Shown here: positions 33,297 through 41,786 of the stretch, piece by piece
Position numbering within the stretch: the first letter of the stretch is position 1
How the letters are laid out: each line of letters opens with the position of its first letter
Assembly: GCF_001458775.1 (NCBI RefSeq)
Contig: NZ_CZPZ01000031.1
Location: 62,001 to 126,000, forward strand
Length of the DNA stretch: 64,000 nucleotides
Reading direction: 5' to 3'
From: Candidatus Nitrospira nitrificans
Lineage (GTDB): Bacteria; Nitrospirota; Nitrospiria; Nitrospirales; Nitrospiraceae
Notes under the pieces: model-generated
The model's database searches: none
Seen by the model: the letters and a program-made list of their open reading frames with translations, nothing else
Told to the model about the DNA's origin: nothing
Translations under genes and position numbers: made by a program

Positions 33297-33716
33297 ATGA
33301 AATGCCCACAATGTTTCACGGAACATGATGTCTCGGCCACGAAGTGCTCCGTGTGTGAGCAGGCATTGAGTGCACAGCGAGTAAAATCGGTGAGATACAC
33401 GAGCTTCTACTCGGAGTATTTTGCCTTTCGGGAATTAGTGACTCCCCAGTTGATTAAAGTGGTTTATCTTGTCGGAGCCTGCTTCATAACCGCTGCCGGG
33501 CTGTTGTCGATCGTGTCCCCCGATGCTCTGGCTGAGTATGCGGCCGGTCCGATTGCGACTCGCCTGGGCGGAATCGTAGTCCTCCTGATAGGTAATCTGA
33601 TGTGGCGCATGATGTGTGAAGGGGCCATCCTGCTCTTTAGCCTTCATGAGCTGCTGGTGAGTATTGATACCCGGATAGGGGTTCTGGTGCGGCAGAGTAA
33701 ACGCACTGAACCGTGA
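33297..33716 (+). CDS. DUF4282 membrane protein with N-terminal zinc ribbon
   Basis: This 139-residue protein begins CPQCFTEHDVSATKCSVCEQ, a short zinc ribbon (CxxC...CxxC). Then comes FAFRELVTPQLIKVVYLVGA, two membrane helices and a short polar tail. The second part matches the DUF4282 pattern (FRxxVTPxLIKVxYxxG, then two helices). The role is unknown. AGGAG lies 7 bp before ATG 33297; the frame extends 17 codons further, but without a site. Confidence 0.82.
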   Translation: MKCPQCFTEHDVSATKCSVCEQALSAQRVKSVRYTSFYSEYFAFRELVTPQLIKVVYLVGACFITAAGLLSIVSPDALAEYAAGPIATRLGGIVVLLIGNLMWRMMCEGAILLFSLHELLVSIDTRIGVLVRQSKRTEP

Positions 33717-33918
33717 GCCGGTTCGTCCGTACGCTTGACGTATACTTCCCAACTCTTTTGGAACGCCGCATACTGGGGGTGCGTCGGATCAGCCTTGGCG
33801 AGGAGGGGCATTGAAGGCCAGAAGTCGATCGTATGTGCTCGTGAACAATCGGAGTGAAGGAAATGCATCGAAGACGATTCAGGGGTTGGTCGAGATGCTG
33901 TGAGGAGAGTTACCTGCA

Positions 33919-34863
33919 ATGAATAACGACACGACCAGAAAATGGAAACATTCGGTCCCGGCACTCTTGGCACGATTAGAGGAGGCTTTGCTCTGGGTCG
34001 GACTAGAACATGGACGCGCGGCAACCTATAAGAAACTCTTGATTGAGTACTACGACGGCCGACACTCAAACGCACATTTCCTTGCTCATTTCCAGGCAAT
34101 GGAAATCTTAGGTGTCTACGACGGTTGGGTGAAGGAAGCAGAATTCTTTCCAGGTTTGAAAGAGAGGATTTCGTTTGTCCTTAAAAAGGGAACTATCCTC
34201 CCTGAAGGCGAAAGTTTTAATTCAAACCGACCTCGGAATGATGGCTTTGTCTACATGCTGGCTGGGAAGCTGTTTCACGGTCCAAAAGTACCGATTCTTT
34301 CTGTCGATGGATTTAGAAACACGAGACTTATCGCTAGTCATCCAGGCGAATCTTTCACGAGTGATATTGTGTTTTTACATAATGAGGATGCGATTCGGAT
34401 TGAATGTAAACGTCCGATGAGCAATACCACGCTAAGCGATAATGTGGACAGTGCATTTACTCAAATCAAAAATGCGAATTCGTTAGGAATCATCGCCGTT
34501 GACGTGTCGAAGCTGATTGAGCAACCGGGTCAAATCCTGGAGGCATCTACCTTAGACGATGGTTCTTGCTCTCTAACGAATGAGATTGAAGAAATTATCA
34601 CGCCGCTCGCATTCCAATTTCCACAGCCGTCACTCATTGGCATGTTCGGCTATGCTTGCCTACCGTTGGTTTCGACCGCTCAAAGTATGATTCTTAATAG
34701 TCACGGAAAGCCGTTTGAATTTGAGAATTTTCGAACCATCGCTGCCTGCTGGGTTGCGATACGAAATAAAAATTCTCCGAAAGGACAACTCATTTACGAA
34801 TTACAACGTGACTTTGAACGATCAACACATGATGTTCCGGCTAGCGCAATCTCGATAAGGTAA
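33919..34863 (+). CDS. Orphan protein with PD-(D/E)XK nuclease-like motif
   Basis: This 314-residue protein has a helical N-terminus (VPALLARLEEALLWVGLEH). The central segment SDIVFLHNEDAIRIECKRP (residues about 155-173) gives the D...ExK pattern of PD-(D/E)XK nucleases: D in SDIVF, then E and K in ECK. After it come FTQIKNANSLGIIAVDVSKL, also typical of this fold. The rest is not recognised. Base composition is clearly AT-richer than its neighbours, which suggests transfer. It stands alone, without methyltransferase or helicase partners. A role in defence or DNA processing is possible, not shown. Confidence 0.6.
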   Translation: MNNDTTRKWKHSVPALLARLEEALLWVGLEHGRAATYKKLLIEYYDGRHSNAHFLAHFQAMEILGVYDGWVKEAEFFPGLKERISFVLKKGTILPEGESFNSNRPRNDGFVYMLAGKLFHGPKVPILSVDGFRNTRLIASHPGESFTSDIVFLHNEDAIRIECKRPMSNTTLSDNVDSAFTQIKNANSLGIIAVDVSKLIEQPGQILEASTLDDGSCSLTNEIEEIITPLAFQFPQPSLIGMFGYACLPLVSTAQSMILNSHGKPFEFENFRTIAACWVAIRNKNSPKGQLIYELQRDFERSTHDVPASAISIR

Positions 34864-34915
34864 ACGGTGCTCTTTAAGCGAGGGGAGGACAAGGAAATAA
34901 ACGGGAGAATAGATC

Positions 34916-34965
34916 GCGGTAACCTACGGTAATAGACGGTAAACGGCGGTAGAGGACGGTACTAC
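34916..34965. repeat. Five direct repeats of 10-bp period
   Basis: The units GCGGTAACCT, ACGGTAATAG, ACGGTAAACG, GCGGTAGAGG and ACGGTACTAC follow each other without gaps. The core is RCGGTA at exactly 10-bp intervals, about one DNA turn, so bound proteins would line up on one face. It lies 50 bp after the nuclease-like gene and before the MITE-like element. It may be an iteron-like binding array or a short tandem repeat. Confidence 0.65.
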
Positions 34966-35108
34966 AGTGGGCAACGTTCTTGGCAGTGCTCATGCTGGGG
35001 TTTCGCGGTTTTTCGCGGGGTTCACAGTTTTCGGCCGTGCAATTGAGACCACCCTAAGACAGGGGCCCCAAGTGGACCGGGGAGTGGTGTGCTCATGAAG
35101 GCCGTCTA

Positions 35109-35232
35109 GCAGGATGCGGAAAAAGTCCGCCAACGGCGTTCTCGCATCTCTCGAGGCCTCAACGTACCAACCGCGTACGCCTCGGCCTTTCGCTCGTTGC
35201 GGCCTTGCTGGACGGACTTTTGCGCATCCTGC
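35109..35232. mobile_element. MITE-like dispersed element, copy A
   Basis: A 124-bp element begins GCAGGATGCGGAAAAAGTCC and ends in the near-exact inverted complement GGACTTTTGCGCATCCTGC. The inside shares a core of about 50 bp with the element at 40163 (CCTCAACGYACCAACC..., GCGGCCTTGC). It has no gene. The terminal repeats and dispersal point to a miniature inverted-repeat element moved by a transposase in trans. Confidence 0.7.
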
Positions 35233-35314
35233 GTGGCTGTTCAGCATCGTCCTAAACCGCGATGTCTGTGATGACTACAGAAGTCGCAATGCGTTTTTTT
35301 CTGCGTCGTCTCAT

Positions 35315-35689
35315 TCACACGTACATTGGGCGTCTATCGCCAAGAGTGATCCAGCCGCGAATGATGCGATACACGAACCACAATCCGACCAGACCGATCG
35401 GGAGCCACATGAAGAGGAGGCCGATCCCCAAGGTTGCGATGATGAAGGCCCCGCAGAGGGAAATCCAGAGCAGCCCAAACCAAAAGGTTCGAATCTGCCA
35501 GCGAAAGTGCGATTCAAGCCAGGTGCCGCGAGCCTCGCTCCGCTTGATGTAGTTCAGAATGACCGCGATGATCGACGGCCAGCCGGTGAGGAAAGCGCCG
35601 ACCACCGTGGCGGTGCCGATGATGCCGGTCAGCAAGCTGAATGCATGTAGGGCGTACACGACCTTAGTCCACGTGACAAGTGAATCCAT
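35315..35689 (-). CDS. DUF4870-like small membrane protein
   Basis: This 124-residue protein has three or four hydrophobic helices (YALHAFSLLTGIIG, FWFGLLWISLCGAFIIATLG, WLPIGLVGLWFVYRIIRG). The segment IIAVILNYIKRSEARGTWLESHFRWQIRTFWFGL, with Arg and His before the second helix, fits the DUF4870/Tic20-like pattern (KRSEARGTWLESHFRWQ-like loop). The role is unknown. The start ATG 35689 lies beside an AT-rich upstream stretch. Confidence 0.75.
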   Translation of the reverse strand: MDSLVTWTKVVYALHAFSLLTGIIGTATVVGAFLTGWPSIIAVILNYIKRSEARGTWLESHFRWQIRTFWFGLLWISLCGAFIIATLGIGLLFMWLPIGLVGLWFVYRIIRGWITLGDRRPMYV

Positions 35690-36026
35690 GAGTTCGCTCC
35701 ATTCTCATTTTCCGTGGGCATGTTGCACAGATCAGGACTGTACATTCAGCATATTCGCCATCTCCAGTTTAACGCAAGACCACCAGTGACCGATCAGGTA
35801 TGATGCCGCTCATGCCGGGTGCAGCGAACTTGTTGAAGGCAGACGGAGGTGAAGGTCGTTTTTGAAGCGGTGCGGCAAAGCCAATGGGACCTAACTCAAT
35901 GACGGAGCAGGATCTGCCCGTCGTGCCGGGAGCTACAGGTGTAAGCGCTTCGTAACCTGCTCGCGTGGAGTCTTGCCGCGGGTTAGGTTGACACGTGGAT
36001 CTCAGTGAAAGAAACTGCCTCCGCGT
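35690..36026. other. Spacer, nothing seen
   Basis: This stretch of about 335 bp should hold the promoter of the membrane-protein gene on the minus strand. No gene, repeat or RNA feature is clear. Confidence 0.4.
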
Positions 36027-36437
36027 TTAACCTGGATTGCAGTCAAGCGAGGCATGGTCGCTTCGGCGATCTGTACTCTCGTTGGATCGAATCCATAGGG
36101 CATAATTGTCATCGTCGACATAAGCCGTAATGCGGTTTCCTTTCTCGATGACAGGCTTCACTGTCCTCTGGTCGGAAAGCAGGCTCACTTCTTTTCCCGT
36201 TTCGTCCTTGACGAAATAATAATCGCCGTCGGTACTTATCAGCTCGCCGGAAATGATATGGGTATCCCTCTCATCTTGTTCGGCGCGCATCGCATTCAGC
36301 CCAGGCGGTATTTCACAGGGGCTTCTTTTCATCTCCGTTAACGCACAGGCGACGTCACTCATCTGAAGCGGGATGAATAGTCCAAGCAACAATACGATCA
36401 TGTCTGACGACACTCGACCAACTTTTGAAGTCATCAT
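36027..36437 (-). CDS. Secreted small protein, function unknown
   Basis: The 136-residue protein starts at ATG 36437 behind GGGAGGCGATTT. A hydrophobic segment MIVLLLGLFIPLQM and a likely cleavage at VACA make it secreted. The mature part has strands around HIISGELISTDGDYYFVKDETGKEVSLL and ITAYVDDDNYALWI, a small beta-barrel-like (OB- or PRC-like) layout. Two cysteines (SPCEIPP, DCNPG) may pair. Similar small proteins with a GDYYFVKDxxGKEV stretch occur in Nitrospira-type genomes, as far as I recall. The function is unknown. Confidence 0.72.
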   Translation of the reverse strand: MMTSKVGRVSSDMIVLLLGLFIPLQMSDVACALTEMKRSPCEIPPGLNAMRAEQDERDTHIISGELISTDGDYYFVKDETGKEVSLLSDQRTVKPVIEKGNRITAYVDDDNYALWIRSNESTDRRSDHASLDCNPG

Positions 36438-36458
36438 AAATCGCCTCCCGGTTAGCAT

Positions 36459-36757
36459 GACTTGGATGAGGTCCCTTCAATGTGACTTCTGATGGTTCAA
36501 CGGAGTGCTTCAACTCATATCTCACGGTGTCCTTTGTAGCTAGGTTGCCTAACAAATAAAATCTACATGCTCTTGCCGAGAGCGTCATACGAGTAAGTTG
36601 CCTAGGGTCATTGGCTTTTAAGTGGATGACGCTTCAGCGCCAAGAAGTAAAGGGGATGGCACTCAACTCCATGCGGGAAGGGGAACCGGTTCGGGGGAGG
36701 ATAGTCAGGATGCGGCGGTTGAATGGCGCGGATGTTCGGAACGCAGATTCGACTCTC
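36459..36757. other. Spacer, nothing seen
   Basis: About 300 bp between the secreted protein gene and the zinc-binding small protein gene. The plus-strand frame 36611-36970 crosses it but overlaps the real minus-strand gene and has no ribosome site. Nothing else is seen. Confidence 0.4.
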
Positions 36758-36931
36758 TTATGTTTGTCCGCATGTCTTCACCACGTTCTCTCCGCACAGA
36801 ATGCAGTTGTAATTTCCAGTCCGATAGCCGCCCTCGCTCCATTCCAATTCAAGGTTCAAATGTTCGCACTTGGGAGGATTCGGCTGCTGTTTCCACTTGA
36901 CTCGCAATTCAGCAGCTTGCGTCGTAGTCAT
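36758..36931 (-). CDS. Small zinc-ribbon-like protein
   Basis: A minus-strand frame of 57 codons starts with ATG 36931 behind GAGGTGCATT. Cysteines fall as CEH...CILCGE...TCGQT (residues 22, 43, 46 and 54), with H24 beside the first, so one zinc site is likely. WSEGGYRTGNYNCILCGE is well ordered, and codon use looks protein-like. It is too short for common gene finders, so it may be unannotated. I do not recognise a family; a DNA- or protein-binding zinc finger is possible. Confidence 0.6.
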   Translation of the reverse strand: MTTTQAAELRVKWKQQPNPPKCEHLNLELEWSEGGYRTGNYNCILCGENVVKTCGQT

Positions 36932-37344
36932 AATGCACCTCGCATCGTACGCTCATCGCTTTTGACGTAAAGAGCATGAGAGACATAACATTGACATTGT
37001 AGGCTACCTGTTTATGTAGCATTTCTCCACATGTCTGGACACTAGTGTAACCACTAGAAATCTCAAAATTTCCGGTATGTGACAAATGTCAGGCAGGGCT
37101 GTTTGCAGAATGGGCATTTCGAGATTTCCTCGACGCCATTGATGGGGCATCAACGAGGAACCTATCGAGGAGGGTTTGATGTTAACGCGCACAAGGAAAA
37201 ATAGACCGGAGTCAGCCCATGACACGAATGGCCGACTGAAGACCCGAAACAAAGACTCCTGACATTTTAATTGTGCTCTGCATGCTTTCCGTAAGGTCGT
37301 GAACCCCAGGCTGGTAAATTGGCAGCTCTGATCGGTGGTGAAGA
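36932..37344. other. Spacer with small inverted repeats
   Basis: About 410 bp between the small protein gene and the serS stop. CTAGTG/CACTAG (37042-37057) forms a 6-bp stem with a 4-base loop. The sequence ATGTGACAAATGTCA at 37075-37090 resembles half of the repressor operator at 32136 with one base missing. The frame 37004-37348 on the minus strand is unsupported. Confidence 0.4.
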
Positions 37345-38631
37345 TCACTGTCTCGTAATTCTTTCGATCCCTCCCATGTATGGCCGCAGCACCGGAGGGA
37401 TTTCGACCGAGCCGTCAGGCTGCTGAAAATTTTCCAAGATGGCCACCACGGTTCGTCCGACGGCCAGTCCGGACCCATTGAGCGTATGGACAAAGTCGGC
37501 TTTCGCCTCTTTCTTTCCTCCGGTCAGCCGATACTTGATGCTCGCTCGTCTGGCCTGAAACGATTCGAAATTGCTGCAGGACGAAATCTCGCGGTATTGC
37601 TGCTGAGACGGCAGCCACACCTCAAGATCGTAGGTCTTGGCGGCGGAAAACCCCATATCTCCCGTGCAGAGTGCGATGACGCGATAGGGGAGGCGCAAGC
37701 CCTGCAAGATCGACTCCGCGTGGCTGGTCAGCCGTTCAAGCTCTTCGTAGGAACGATCCGGAGTCGTAAATGCCACGAGTTCAACTTTGTTGAATTGGTG
37801 AAGCCGAATCAGACCTCGCGTGTCTTTTCCATAGGACCCTGCCTCTCGTCTGAAGCAAGGAGTGTAAGACGTATAGCGGAGCGGCAAGCGGTCTCCACCC
37901 AGGATTTCCTCACGATGCAGGTTCGTCACCGGTACTTCCGCAGTCGGAATCAGGAAGTAGTCTTCATCCTTCATGCGGAAGAGATCTTCCTCGAACTTCG
38001 GAAGCTGACCGGTTCCAGTCATCGACGCGCGATTCGCCATGAGGGGAGGCAGCACCTCTCGATATCCGTGTTGAGTGGTGTGGAGATCAAGCATGTAGTT
38101 GATCAGCGCTCGTTCCAGCCTGGCACCGGCCCCGGTCATGACGGAAAACCTGGCTCCGGCAATCTTCGCGGCTCGATCGAAATCCAAGATGCCGAGATGC
38201 TCTCCGACTTCCCAATGAGGTTTGGGAGGGCTGGAAAAAGACGGCACGGCGCCCCATCGACGGACTTCGACGTTTTTCGAGGCATCAGCCCCCACTGGGA
38301 CCGAGGCATGGGGAAGATTGGGGATGCGAAGCGCAACGTCGGTGAGCGCGTCCTCCACTTTTCGGAGATCGCCCTCGGCGTCCTTGATGCGATCCCCCAA
38401 CTGCTTCATCGCGGCCATGGCCGTTTCAGCCGGTTCTTTGGCTCGACGCAGCCGAGCGACTTCTTCAGAACCCTTATTGAGGTCTTGTCGCAGCTGTTCA
38501 ACCTGCATGGTGTGTGTGCGTCGTTCATCGCTCAATTTGCGAAGATCATCCCACGGAACGTCGTTCCCGCGTCGTCCAAGCGTCTCGCGGATATGATCAA
38601 GATTTTCGCGGAGAGCCTTCAGGTCGTACAC
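37345..38631 (-). CDS. serS: Seryl-tRNA synthetase
   Basis: This 428-residue enzyme joins serine to tRNA(Ser). The N-terminal coiled-coil arm (residues 10-105) binds the tRNA. The class II core has motif 2 ([21 protein letters not shown]) and motif 3 ([18 protein letters not shown]), and [12 protein letters not shown] before them. Length is normal. The GTG start lies behind AAGGAGCACGCT. A long plus-strand frame across it (37486-38736) is a shadow caused by the GC skew of codon positions. Confidence 0.97.
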   Translation of the reverse strand: MYDLKALRENLDHIRETLGRRGNDVPWDDLRKLSDERRTHTMQVEQLRQDLNKGSEEVARLRRAKEPAETAMAAMKQLGDRIKDAEGDLRKVEDALTDVALRIPNLPHASVPVGADASKNVEVRRWGAVPSFSSPPKPHWEVGEHLGILDFDRAAKIAGARFSVMTGAGARLERALINYMLDLHTTQHGYREVLPPLMANRASMTGTGQLPKFEEDLFRMKDEDYFLIPTAEVPVTNLHREEILGGDRLPLRYTSYTPCFRREAGSYGKDTRGLIRLHQFNKVELVAFTTPDRSYEELERLTSHAESILQGLRLPYRVIALCTGDMGFSAAKTYDLEVWLPSQQQYREISSCSNFESFQARRASIKYRLTGGKKEAKADFVHTLNGSGLAVGRTVVAILENFQQPDGSVEIPPVLRPYMGGIERITRQ

Positions 38632-38748
38632 AGCGTGCTCCTTAAAAGCGGTTGGAATCTAGCACCTGATTTCTGGAGAGTCAATGAAGCAGCCGATCCA
38701 GAGGCCGTGAACCGACGACTCAGGTGTGGGAATTGACATCGATCGGGT

Positions 38749-39783
38749 ATGAAGGACAGGATGTGTGGGATGCGTCAAATCGAAAATCCTCCTAATCCAT
38801 TCGAGTCCAGACATCGGGAACTTCTGGAACCGCCGGCGTCGCCGAAGTTGACGGTGTATGCAGACGAGACGCGAGAGATCCTGAGCCGCAACGATAGCCC
38901 GGATTTACCGTTTCGATGGAGTGTCAATCCCTATCGAGGCTGCTTTCATGCTTGCGCCTATTGTTATGCGCGTCCATCCCATGAGTATTGGGGATTCGGC
39001 GCGGGAACCGATTTCGAGAGCAAGATCGTGGTAAAGGCGGATGCGCCGCGCCTGCTTCAGCGCGCCTTTGAGAAGCCTTCGTGGCATGGAGAGCTGATCG
39101 TCTTTTCAGGAAATACCGACTGCTACCAACCGATTGAGGCAGAGTACGGGTTGACCCGAGCCTGTTTGCACGTCTGTGCGGACTATCGCAATCCCGTGGG
39201 AATTATTACGAAAGGCGCATTGGTTTTGCGCGATCTTGATGTGCTCGTGCAGTTACACCATGAGGCCTGTGCCCTGGTCTATTTCAGTATTCCCTTTGCG
39301 TCGGACGAGATGGCCAGGACAGTAGAGCCCCAGGCTCCGTCGACTACGAAACGGTTCTCCGCCATGAAGGCGCTTTCCGACGCTGGAATTCCAACAGGTA
39401 TTTCAATCGCGCCGATCATTCCTGGTCTGAATGAAGCGGATATTCCTGAACTGTTGGATCGCGCGTACGGTGCCGGCGCCCGCACGGCGACCTCTAGCCT
39501 GTTGAGACTGTCCGGCAGCCTGGAGACGGTGTTTTTGGAGCGGATGGAAGAGGCCTTTCCGGAGCGGATCGGAAAGATTACCAATCGACTCCGTGAAATC
39601 AGGGGCGGGGCGTTGACGGAGCGCCGATTTTTCAAGCGGCAGGCCGGACAAGGCCCCTATTGGGAGGTGATCGAACAGCTGTTCGATCTGGCCAGACGAC
39701 GGGCAGGATTTACTGAGAATGCTACGATCGCGGCTCCACGGACGTTTCGTCGTCCGGGCGTGGAACAGGGATCGCTCTTTTGA
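38749..39783 (+). CDS. PA0069-family radical SAM protein
   Basis: This 344-residue protein carries the radical SAM motif C65-x3-C69-x2-C72 (GCFHACAYCYARPSHEYWG). It is followed by VVKADAPRLLQRAF, SGNTDCYQPIEAEYGLTR and IIPGLNEADIP, the pattern of the PA0069/SplB-like group. The substrate is not known; spore photoproduct lyase is a relative, but this organism shows no spore genes here. It is divergent from serS and overlaps the rhodanese frame region downstream. Several ATGs lie at the start (38749, 38761, 38770), and none is clearly best. Confidence 0.88.
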   Translation: MKDRMCGMRQIENPPNPFESRHRELLEPPASPKLTVYADETREILSRNDSPDLPFRWSVNPYRGCFHACAYCYARPSHEYWGFGAGTDFESKIVVKADAPRLLQRAFEKPSWHGELIVFSGNTDCYQPIEAEYGLTRACLHVCADYRNPVGIITKGALVLRDLDVLVQLHHEACALVYFSIPFASDEMARTVEPQAPSTTKRFSAMKALSDAGIPTGISIAPIIPGLNEADIPELLDRAYGAGARTATSSLLRLSGSLETVFLERMEEAFPERIGKITNRLREIRGGALTERRFFKRQAGQGPYWEVIEQLFDLARRRAGFTENATIAAPRTFRRPGVEQGSLF

Positions 39784-39797
39784 AGAGAGGAGGAGGC

Positions 39798-40163
39798 GTG
39801 AAGCATAATCCAGGGTTCTTGCAACTTGTCGAACAGGCCAAACGACGTGTCAAGGAGTGTAGCGTGGCCGAGGTGAAGGCTCGTCTCGACCGGGGCGAAC
39901 GGTTCCATTTCATCGACATTCGAGAAGATCATGAATTCGCCAAGGACCATGCTCGAGGCGCTCGACATCTTGGGAAGGGGATCATCGAGCGGGATATCGA
40001 GTCGGTGGTTCCTGATAAGCAGGACTCAGTGGTGCTCTATTGCGGCGGAGGGTATCGATCGGCGCTGGCGGCCGATGCGTTGCAACGGATGGGGTATGGA
40101 AACGTGATCTCGATGGATGGAGGGATTCGTGCGTGGCGCGAGGCCGGTTATCCGCTGGAGTAA
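39798..40163 (+). CDS. Rhodanese-like sulfurtransferase
   Basis: This 121-residue single-domain protein has the rhodanese active-site loop YCGGGYRSALAADAL with its Cys. Also present are the CH2A-like IDIREDHEFAKDHARGARHLGKG and the end GYGNVISMDGGIRAWREAGYPL. It moves a sulfane sulfur from a donor to an acceptor. I chose GTG 39798 behind AGGAGGAGG; a TTG at 39780 overlapping the previous stop would add six residues. It is likely co-transcribed with the radical SAM gene. Confidence 0.88.
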   Translation: MKHNPGFLQLVEQAKRRVKECSVAEVKARLDRGERFHFIDIREDHEFAKDHARGARHLGKGIIERDIESVVPDKQDSVVLYCGGGYRSALAADALQRMGYGNVISMDGGIRAWREAGYPLE

Positions 40164-40408
40164 GGCTGTTGCAAAAGCCATCCAGCGTCGTTCTCCGCCT
40201 TGCCGAAGCGGCTTCGCGAGGCAGGTCGCATCGCTCAAGACCTCAACGCACCAACCTCCTACGCCTCAGTCTCTCGCTCGCTGCGGCCTTGCCCGGTGAA
40301 AGGCGCGTCTCGGCCCTCGGCTTCGCCGCGTCGGGCGTCGACGCAGGCGCGAGGCAAGCGCGCAGGGGTTAGGTGGGTGAGACAGTGAGCTTTTTCACCA
40401 TCCTCTAG
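40163..40408. mobile_element. MITE-like dispersed element, copy B (diverged)
   Basis: This stretch shares a core of about 50 bp with copy A at 35109 (CCTCAACGYACCAACC..., then GCTCGYTGCGGCCTTGC). It is longer and more diverged at the ends, with added GCTTCGCGAGGC-type stems at the left and GCGCGAGGCAAGCGCGCAG at the right. It lies directly after the rhodanese stop codon and extends to the convergent OmpH-like gene. No gene is in it; the plus-strand frames are shadows. Confidence 0.6.
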
Positions 40409-40410
40409 TC

Positions 40411-40959
40411 CTACTTGTTCGTCCGATCGAACTCCTTAATCACCTGCTCGGTGAGATCGATCGTATCCTTATTGTAAATCACGATCTTGACGGTCTGTTC
40501 GCTCCCTTTATCGACGACGATCGACACGCCTCCTTTTTCAGCGACCGTTTGTGTCGCGGCGGAGATTTTCTTCATGTACTCGTCGACCAACTCCTTCTGT
40601 TTTTTCTGGAGTTCCATGTTGAATTCTTGCGCGCGCTTCTGGAAGTCCTGAACCTTCGTCCGGAATTGCCCCTCTTTTTCCTTCTTTTCCGTGTCGGTCC
40701 ACTTCGGTGCCTGCTCCTTCAATTGCTTCTCGGTATTGCGAAGGTCTTCCTCATCCTTGGCCAGGAGCTTTTGCCTGGTTCCTACGTATTCCTTCAGCGT
40801 TTCAAGCGCCCGCTTCCCCGCCTTGGATTTTTCCAAGACCGACTGCGGGTCCACCACCCCCATCTTGAATTCCGCGGCGTGAGCGGGAGACGCGACGAGC
40901 GACAAAAGGGGAGAAAGGCACATCGCTAGAAACAGGGATCGCAGAGCAGAAATATGCAT
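40411..40959 (-). CDS. OmpH/Skp-like periplasmic chaperone
   Basis: This 182-residue protein has a signal peptide ending at SPAHA-AE. The start of the mature part, FKMGVVDPQSVLEKSKAGKR, then a long charged coiled coil (residues 50-140) and the end VVDKGSEQTVKIVIYNKDTIDLTEQVIKEF, fit the OmpH/Skp family. It escorts unfolded outer-membrane proteins across the periplasm. Here it stands alone, not beside bamA as in many genomes. It is convergent with the rhodanese gene. Confidence 0.9.
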   Translation of the reverse strand: MHISALRSLFLAMCLSPLLSLVASPAHAAEFKMGVVDPQSVLEKSKAGKRALETLKEYVGTRQKLLAKDEEDLRNTEKQLKEQAPKWTDTEKKEKEGQFRTKVQDFQKRAQEFNMELQKKQKELVDEYMKKISAATQTVAEKGGVSIVVDKGSEQTVKIVIYNKDTIDLTEQVIKEFDRTNK

Positions 40960-41041
40960 CTTGGTTCTTATGCCTCCTGGCCTAGTTGGGAAACCACGCG
41001 AGAATAACCGCGCATCGCGGGTCTGTCAAGCGATGGCATCG

Positions 41042-41452
41042 TTACCATGAATCAAAACTGATTGATTCTCCTGCGATCCAGATCTCGACGCCATAGCGCC
41101 ACTTGAGGCGTCGAGCAACCGCCCGCAAGGCATATTCATCCGCATGGACCGGATCGAACGGATTCTTGATCTTCTGAATCTTTTCTTTTCTGAACGGCGG
41201 TGGATAACCGAGATCTTTCATAGCAAGGGCCACGATATTCAACTGAAAAATGCGCGGCGTTTGGTTCAGTTGCGCCAGGATGTCGTCGGTCGATCCGTCC
41301 GACGTCGTGTGGGTTTTGTAGAGTTCAAGAACTCGGCGTTTGAGCTGAGAACGCTGCGATTCTGTGAGCTCAGGGAGGGCCAACTCTATCAAGAGCGCAT
41401 TGGTGGCGCCGTTGAACGATGGCATGTTGAGAAGTCTGCTTAGAAGTCCCAT
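41042..41452 (-). CDS. Conserved small protein, function unknown
   Basis: This 136-residue protein is soluble and helical in its first half (LLIELALPELTESQRSQLKRRVLELYKTH). A mixed second half follows (IKNPFDPVHADEYALRAVARRLKWRYGVEIWIAGES). No signal peptide or metal motif is seen. The codon use is like that of its neighbours and ATG 41452 is plausible, so it is probably real. I do not recognise a family. Confidence 0.6.
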   Translation of the reverse strand: MGLLSRLLNMPSFNGATNALLIELALPELTESQRSQLKRRVLELYKTHTTSDGSTDDILAQLNQTPRIFQLNIVALAMKDLGYPPPFRKEKIQKIKNPFDPVHADEYALRAVARRLKWRYGVEIWIAGESISFDSW

Positions 41453-41786
41453 CGGAATCCTCGCTGCATTCGTGAAACCCTGTACGACAGTCGTTCCTTC
41501 CGGCCACGCGGCTAGGTCTCGGGAGAGTGTACTGAAAATGGGCGGTGTTTTTCTAGGGCAAACGCCTGTCGCTCGCGGTGGCCATGTTGATGGCCTGTAC
41601 GCGCGTGCCTCGTGAACCGCTTTGGAAAATGACCTTGACGAAATTAGGGGGGGCGGCTGAGAATGCGCCGCTGTTGTTCCGTTATTTGATGGAACTTAGA
41701 AGCTGAGACGCACGATACCGGGCAACATCTTCCACAGTTCGACCGCGGAAGCGAGCGGCCTACTCTTATCAACCAAGGAGTTCATT
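41453..41786. other. Divergent promoter region, nothing specific
   Basis: About 335 bp separate the minus-strand small protein from the plus-strand secreted protein, so the promoters of both lie here. No RNA gene, repeat or operator is clear. Confidence 0.4.

Noticed and set aside
32998-33300. Plus-strand frame of 100 codons in the gene-poor stretch
   Set aside because: No ribosome site; it runs into the start of the DUF4282 gene, and its composition is not protein-like.
36611-36970. Plus-strand frame of 119 codons
   Set aside because: It overlaps the better supported minus-strand Cys-rich gene and has no clear site or family.
37486-38736. Long plus-strand frame of 416 codons
   Set aside because: It is antisense to serS, which is certain from its motifs; the frame has no ribosome site and no family resemblance.
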